NCBI GenBank assembly: GCA_019055375.1
Contig: JAHQIW010007302.1
Span: 1 to 64,000, forward strand
DNA from: Parelaphostrongylus tenuis
Lineage: Eukaryota; Nematoda; Chromadorea; Rhabditida; Metastrongylidae
Direction of reading: 5' to 3'
Length of the DNA stretch: 64,000 bases
Below, in pieces: positions 58,715 to 64,000 of this stretch; within the stretch, counting starts at the first letter, position 1; each line of letters begins with the position of its first letter. The translations under genes and the position numbers were made by a program. Under the pieces are notes generated by a model. The model saw only the letters and a list, made by a program, of their open reading frames with translations, searched no databases and was not told the DNA's origin.

Positions 58715-59020
58715 AGAAAAAGATTTATTTCTCACTCGCATTTGGCCTTCAATTTTAGCACGAGTATAAATTGCTAAAAGCACGAAAAGCATGTCAGCAA
58801 GTACAGAATTTTTAGATGTGTCAAAATCACGCGTTTTATATCTAAAGTTTCTGTCAATACGGTTAAAAAAATCCCCAATAAAATAATAATAGTTGCTGCC
58901 GTTGTAACGCATAATGCTGCAGATCACTGTTGAGCTACGCGATAGATTGGGCGAATATCTTACTAACAAGCCGTTGATGTGACTTGTCTTCACATTTTAC
59001 TCAGCTCTGAGCCGTTTCAA
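58715..59020 (+). repeat. Dispersed repeat family R, long copy
   Basis: It matches 63,560-63,850 over about 290 bp, with shared AAAGTTTCTGTC, TAACGCATA and CTTCACATTTTACTCAGCTC. The first 90 bp recur inverted at 59,130-59,275 and in shorter pieces at about 27,885, 45,475 and 62,650. No coding content. Confidence 0.6.
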
Positions 59021-59129
59021 CAATTTTGCTTACCAGCCAACCCAAGGAGCGGAGGAACGGGGCCGGGTGGAACGACCGATAGCATTTGAACTATTGTTAT
59101 TCAGTTCAGTATTTAGCACCACATTGACT

Positions 59130-59275
59130 GAGACTCCAGATATAAATGTAGATTCTGATGCTACGAAAAATTGTCTACACGCTGATATGCTTTTCGTGCT
59201 TCCATCGATTTATACGCTTGGTAAAAGCGAAGGCGAAAGACGAATGAGAAACGAAATTTGATTCTGTATGCTACA
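59130..59275 (-). repeat. Dispersed repeat family R, inverted piece
   Basis: Read on the minus strand it gives TCTTTCGCCTTCGCTTTTAC and AGCACGAAAAGCATATCAGC, as at 58,730-58,810. Together with that copy it forms an inverted pair about 330 bp apart. Confidence 0.5.
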
Positions 59276-60319
59276 ACGATAGAAAAGGGACGAAAAACCG
59301 ACAAAGCATAGTTGTAGCTAGAGATCTGACATTTTACTAATGATTACTAACATCTCTAAGAATAGATGCTGACTAGCGATTAAGATCGACTCAAAAATTT
59401 GTCGCCGTCTAACACATAAGTACCAAATAGCTTACTTCACATTCAAAGCATAGTATAGAAACCATTTGAAAATAAAGCACACCCCTCAGACTCTCATTAT
59501 CCAAGCTGTCCAGTAATTAATGAAACCTCGGAAAGGAGTAGAAAATACTTCATTTGAATATGGGTGAGAATGGGATTGAAGCACCAAAAATACTTTTCTG
59601 GGGACACATATTTCTGACCAAAATTTGCATAATGGCGATGATCTAGGCCTTTTATTCAAGCACGGCTGTCCCTTCCCGCTCAGAATTTTTCCACTGTCTA
59701 TAAGTAGTGATCCTTTTCTCGCTTCTCTCAACTCTGAATAGTTGTAAATAAACGAATTATTGATATGAACACTCATTCACTGCAGCAGGCATAATAATTT
59801 TTGATAACTTGCTAGCTATCTCCAATTTTTACTTCCTGTGATGACTCTTTGGTCTTGCATAATACCAGGGAAGAGCAAAGCTGAAAATTTTACTTGTGAT
59901 CCTCTTTGTGCAATGCAGCACAGTTGATTGAATGCCATATTCAGTACGATTGTCTAGTAAACGAGAGCTTTTCTCTGCAGAAGATACGTATAGCTAAACC
60001 AAAAGCATAGGAGCGAGTAGAAAAAATCTTCCTCTGTCAAAGTAATACAGAATTCCGAAAATTTTACCTAATGAAGAAAAAAAACCTTCATCTATCAACG
60101 GCAATAGCGGAATTCGCGCGGCGTACATTGTTTCCATGGCCGTCCGCAAGGGGTTAAGGGAGGAATGGAGGGGTGTGGCTGGGAGTGAAAGGCGGGACGC
60201 GTTAACACGATTTCTCCGCGGTAATCGGTACATCAAATATGGGCGATAGGAGAAGGCTGTGGTCTCGCCAGTTTTTTCAAACCTAGCCTAAGCGTGCTCT
60301 CGTGATTTCTTATTTGCAG
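59276..60319. other. Stretch without recognised gene
   Basis: Mostly AT-rich, with one GC-rich patch at about 60,110-60,240. No gene recognised. Confidence 0.5.
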
Positions 60320-60930
60320 AAAAGCGTGCAGGATGAATATACTGACAAAACGGGTAGGGCGCTTTATGCTCGCATAGAAGACCACGTAGCTGTCAAGCGT
60401 CATAGCAGCCGGAACACTCCACTAAGGACACATAGAGTACAAAAGCACGACGAGTAGATTTTGATATCGAAATCACCATCCTTGCGCCAGGAACAAGAAC
60501 CTAGCCCGAAAGGTTTTAGAAGCGTTTTGGATTAGTATGATCAATCCAACCATAAACCACAGGGAGGAATGCCTCGTTATCAAACGTGATTTGAGGATCT
60601 ATATAAGAATGTTGTTTTGATGGATAAGGTATCTTGCGAGCCTAAGTGATTTCCTTTCGGTCACGTCCACTTGAATCATCTCATTGGAACACATATAGAA
60701 AGCGGTGAGATGTTGAGAGCTGATTTTGGGCTTGATGCGATTGAGATCTAAGCATGGTGATTTTTTCTAAGGGGGTAAGAAAGTGCACTAATTGGATTGC
60801 AGGCGATTTCACCTTTCCAGGCTCTGAAGAAGGCGAACTGCCGAAACTTCAGCTGCTGGATGAATAAAGAAATTATATAACACCTCGTATTTGGCTTAAA
60901 GAAGGAAATCAGGATAACATTTCATTATTG
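60320..60930 (+). pseudogene. Penelope-like element, GIY-YIG endonuclease end with 3' tail
   Basis: After a splice-acceptor-like TATTTGCAG (ends 60,319), the frame reads DEYTDKTGRALYARIEDHVA and NTPLRTHRVQKHD. Then, across frameshifts, it gives VDFDIEITILAPG and LARKVLEAFWISMINPTINH with REECLVIK. This is the C-terminal half of the GIY-YIG endonuclease of Penelope-like elements, with the conserved Arg (LYARIEDH) and Glu (LEAF) visible. A stop at 60,620 is followed by about 300 bp of tail shared with the other two copies (GGCTCTGAAGAAGGCGAAC). At least two frameshifts. The reverse transcriptase part is absent. Confidence 0.8.
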
Positions 60931-62635
60931 TCTCCTTAGTGGCCATAGGGGACTAGTTGTCGAGGGACCACATGAATGAAAGCAGTAAAAATATAATAAT
61001 AATAAGCAATGAATAGTATGTAATGCAATTTAATATATGGAAGCAAAAAAAAATTATTAAAAAAATTAGTAGTGCACAATACGGATATATGCAGAACAAT
61101 AAACAGTATGTGAGCAATAAAAATGTGTTGTAAATAACAATCATTGTAACGGATACATACAGATTTAAAGTAAGTGTTTAGACTCTCAGAAACAATTGTT
61201 TTCGTATAAAACTGCTTTCGTATGCGCCTATAAAACCGACTAGATAAAGTAGAATCAAAATTATTTAATTGTGTAAAGTGGCTATATTTTGTGAAGCTGC
61301 CGCATATCACAGAAGCGACATTTGATAAGATAAATAAGAAAGCGCTAATCGGTTCTTTCTGATCATAAGGGAACAAATGAAAAAACCGATCTCATTCACC
61401 GGAGAGGAACTTTTGATGGGAGTGTTAATGTATTGGTTGTTCAATAGATAAGTTCGGGTTAGTCTTTAGCACCGAAAAGTTACTGACTCCAAGTTGAATG
61501 CTCGACTTTGCTCGAGTTTTGCCACGCGGAACTTTTACGAAGAGTAACTGACGTTTGGATCATTACAATTTGTAGCAATAGTGACTTTTTCCAATAATGC
61601 AGAATATGATTTCTGTGACTATTCATTTCTGCAAACATGACATCACTAAGCTGACTGGTATTAGTATACCTGTTATCATTTCTATCGAGTCCCATGGGAA
61701 ACAGACTAAATGTTACAAAGGTGCTCTGGTAGACATTATGTTTAAACATCATTCCATCGGCAACACTCATCTGTAAATCTCATGGCTTGGGCATACGCTT
61801 ATCTGTACATCCCAGACCTTGGGAATTTCCTGCTGTAGAGAAAGAACACTTCACCGGACAAAATTCCTTTTTCTCAAGTCCTTACAATACTATTAAGAGT
61901 CCTATCCACGCCCTTATCAAGAGTCCTTTCCAACACCTTTAACCTGCCATTTTTCGCTCCTATATTCTTTTTCTTTGTCATTACATTTCATTGCATAATC
62001 TATCTTCATAGATTGTGTTCTAGGTCTAGAGACAACTATTCAGAGTCAATCTCAATCAGTGACAAAAAAACGGTATAGGCAAGGTGATAATATATAGTTG
62101 AGGGTGTAGATACGTAGTTGTACGATTAGCTGGAATACTGGACGATACGGAATCAAACTAGACAAAGCAGCGGCCCACTGGACAGACGAACATCAGTAGG
62201 CATTGTCCAGAGGAAGTCAGCATCGTCTGAACCGTTGACTCAATTATACACGGATCGCCAACAAATGAGAGCATTAAAAATCGCCGCAAAACAATCGATG
62301 GTAAGAAGCATAAGAAGTTGCAAAACAGACGCTACTAGGGAAATGCAACAAAGGAGCTTCTACATGTTTACTTGGAAGCAGCGTTATCATGGCTAAGAGT
62401 AGCATACAGTATAACTTGATAAAAAATCTCAAATTGCTTGTTTGAGAGGACTCAATTGAGATAACAACAATTACAGGTGAGAGTTGATGCTGGAAATGCA
62501 CATTAATAAAGATATAGCAACTTTTCGAAAATAATTACTATAGTTAGTGACCATTTCGAAAGCTGACACTTGCGGCTATTGCTCCATGCCTCCGGTTTTC
62601 TGAAACGCCCTTTTATGACGCCGTAGTAACCAGAA
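60931..62635. other. Stretch without recognised gene
   Basis: Very AT-rich, especially 60,960-61,270. The longer open frames on the minus strand are low-complexity hydrophobic translations of AT-rich DNA and are not credible genes. No repeat seen elsewhere in the window was recognised. Confidence 0.5.
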
Positions 62636-62639
62636 AAAA

Positions 62640-62735
62640 ATTATATCTCATACCTGCCGTGCGCCTTCATTTCGATACGCATTGGTAGCACAAAAAAAAA
62701 TCAGTGTGTAGAGATTTTTGAGCCCTAGAATAGAG
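62640..62735 (+). repeat. Dispersed repeat family R, short piece
   Basis: Contains GTGCGCCTTCATTTCGATAC and GGTAGCACAAAAA, like the start of the copies in w1, w2 and at 58,715. Confidence 0.4.
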
Positions 62736-62867
62736 AGAGCCCTAGCCAAAAGTATGAGGCTTGCAATTGATTGCTAATACTCCTATAAAATTCCTCGCCA
62801 GCAAATGAGGCTGCTTTTTACAATCTTAGTTTATAGTGGCCTGTTAGAGAATTGAAATGCTTTCATT

Positions 62868-62975
62868 GTGTTACTGAGCCTTTATAAGATCTTTTATGTG
62901 CACAAATACAGTGCAATACACGAGTATCGGTTTTCCAACCTCGTCAGTTGCACGACGCCTTACGTCTGAGATAAT
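62868..62975 (+). repeat. Fold-back family F, single arm
   Basis: Contains GAGCCTTTATAAGATC, TATCGGTTTTCCAACC and CCTCGTCAGTTGCACG, in the order of the left arm at 3,565-3,660. No inverted partner was found nearby. Confidence 0.45.
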
Positions 62976-63559
62976 TCTTTCAGAGAGAAAGCCTTTACAC
63001 ATCATACATGGACGACGTACGTGTTGCACTGCCGCGTGTCAAGTGAAATTTCACTTCATACGCTTCAGATATCTTCAATTACAAAAGTGTTTTCATGACA
63101 ACCTCGAAACTATTTAGTTAAGCGATTAGCTTTTGGTATATTGATTTTGACTTGAGGGAGAAAGGTATTGAAACGAAAATGATCACTGAAAGTTAGACTA
63201 TTTTTTTACTTGAGAGAGACTGTTCTTTAAAAATTCATGTAGTCGAGAATGTTTAAACTGTCTAGAAATTCTCACGGCAGATGTTTTGTTTCATGGGAAT
63301 CTTTTATATGCTTCTGGAGTGGCGGATATAGTCTCTATAAGAGTGACTTTTTCGCCGAGCGTTATTTTCATGCATAAAAAGATCACTTTCTTGCATTCAG
63401 TCAATTCCTATTCAGCGCAGACTGTGGAGTGGTCCGATGGATTCACGACCAGAATTTTCCAGAATGACCTATTATGCATGAGTTTTTTTCGCAGGCGTGA
63501 GCTATGCATGACACGGTTACTTTAACAGTTGTTTTCTCCAAGTGATTTGATAATTATAT

Positions 63560-63855
63560 TTCACACTCGCCTTTCACCTTTAGTTTATCACCCATATAAA
63601 TCGCTTTAACCACGAAAAGCGTATCAACGCGTAGAGAGTTTTCCGTAGTATCAGAAACGTACGTTTTTATCCAAAGTTTCTGTCTATGTGGTGAAAAAAA
63701 TCCTCATTACAATAACATTGGTTTGTCGCTGTTCTAACGCATAGTGCGGCAGATCATTATCGAGTTACGCATTAAATCAGGCAATTATCTCATTAACAAG
63801 TCGACGCTGTGGTTTGCCTTCACATTTTACTCAGCTCTAAACCTTTTTTACTTTG
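63560..63855 (+). repeat. Dispersed repeat family R, long copy 2
   Basis: It is a direct repeat of 58,715-59,020 at roughly 75-80 percent identity by eye, ending in CTTCACATTTTACTCAGCTC. The remaining sequence to the window end shows nothing recognised. Confidence 0.6.
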
Positions 63856-64000
63856 CAACAGACTGAAGAAGAAGTAACTTGGGGAAATTTATGTGGCGCC
63901 AGATGATCGCGAGTAACAACTTTTTGACTTCCAGCGTCATAGTTTCAATGTAATTTCTATTTATCATTAAAAAGAAGATTCTATTAAATGAGTATTGGAA

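Noticed and set aside
60936..61376. A 146-codon minus-strand frame that looks like membrane segments
   Set aside because: The hydrophobic look comes from translating extremely AT-rich DNA. There is no splice context and no conserved motif.
1..64000. CRISPR arrays, bacterial operons, rRNA genes
   Set aside because: No regularly spaced identical short repeats, no ribosome-binding-site pattern and no rRNA-like conserved blocks. Spliced genes and eukaryotic retroelements point to a nematode nuclear genome.

Overview
This window looks like nuclear DNA of a clade V nematode, most likely a strongylid close to the hookworms. That is an inference from four things seen in the sequence: compact spliced genes with TTTTCAG-type acceptors, a predicted secreted protein of a nematode-restricted family, RTE, Penelope-like, piggyBac-like and mariner relics, and a very high repeat load. 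No rRNA gene and no convincing functional tRNA gene was seen. Almost all of the DNA is non-coding repeat. Only one gene appears intact.

Positions 1 to about 50,030 are a broken tandem segmental triplication. I name the segments x, y, w and z. Their order is x1 (1-2.7 kb), y1 (3.0-9.1), z1 (9.1-21.2), x-tail (21.2-21.6), y2 (21.9-26.6), w1 (26.6-28.2), z2 (28.2-41.8), x2 (41.8-44.5), w2 (44.6-45.6) and z3 (45.6-50.0). Segment z carries two genes on the + strand. The first is a five-exon gene for a small secreted nematode protein. The second is the 3' part of a short-chain dehydrogenase/reductase (DHRS1-like). The secreted-protein gene is open in z1 (12,108-14,362), frameshifted in z2, and nonsense-mutated and truncated in z3. 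The SDR relic is damaged in both z1 and z2, and only z2 keeps the last exon. A palindrome of two head-to-head tRNA-derived SINEs sits at the x/y junctions, and one rearrangement breakpoint lies at its centre.

The most unusual object is a 1.48-kb insertion in y1 (4,344-5,825). It is flanked by a 19/20-bp target-site duplication and is absent from the matching place in y2. It carries three complete hammerhead ribozyme motifs: one on the minus strand at the left end and two in 282-bp tandem units on the plus strand at the right end. The layout recalls the inverted and tandem pseudo-LTRs of Penelope-like elements or retrozymes, but it encodes no protein and encloses a copy of a local repeat.

From about 50,030 to the end the DNA is not part of the triplication. 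It holds a possible solo LTR, three truncated 3' ends of one Penelope-like element family (two with a decayed GIY-YIG endonuclease), a piggyBac-like transposase exon, an RTE endonuclease relic, SINEs, fold-back elements and long stretches with no recognisable content. Many differences between copies are single-base indels. Some frameshifts could therefore be residual read errors, whereas the nonsense substitutions and altered splice sites cannot be explained that way.
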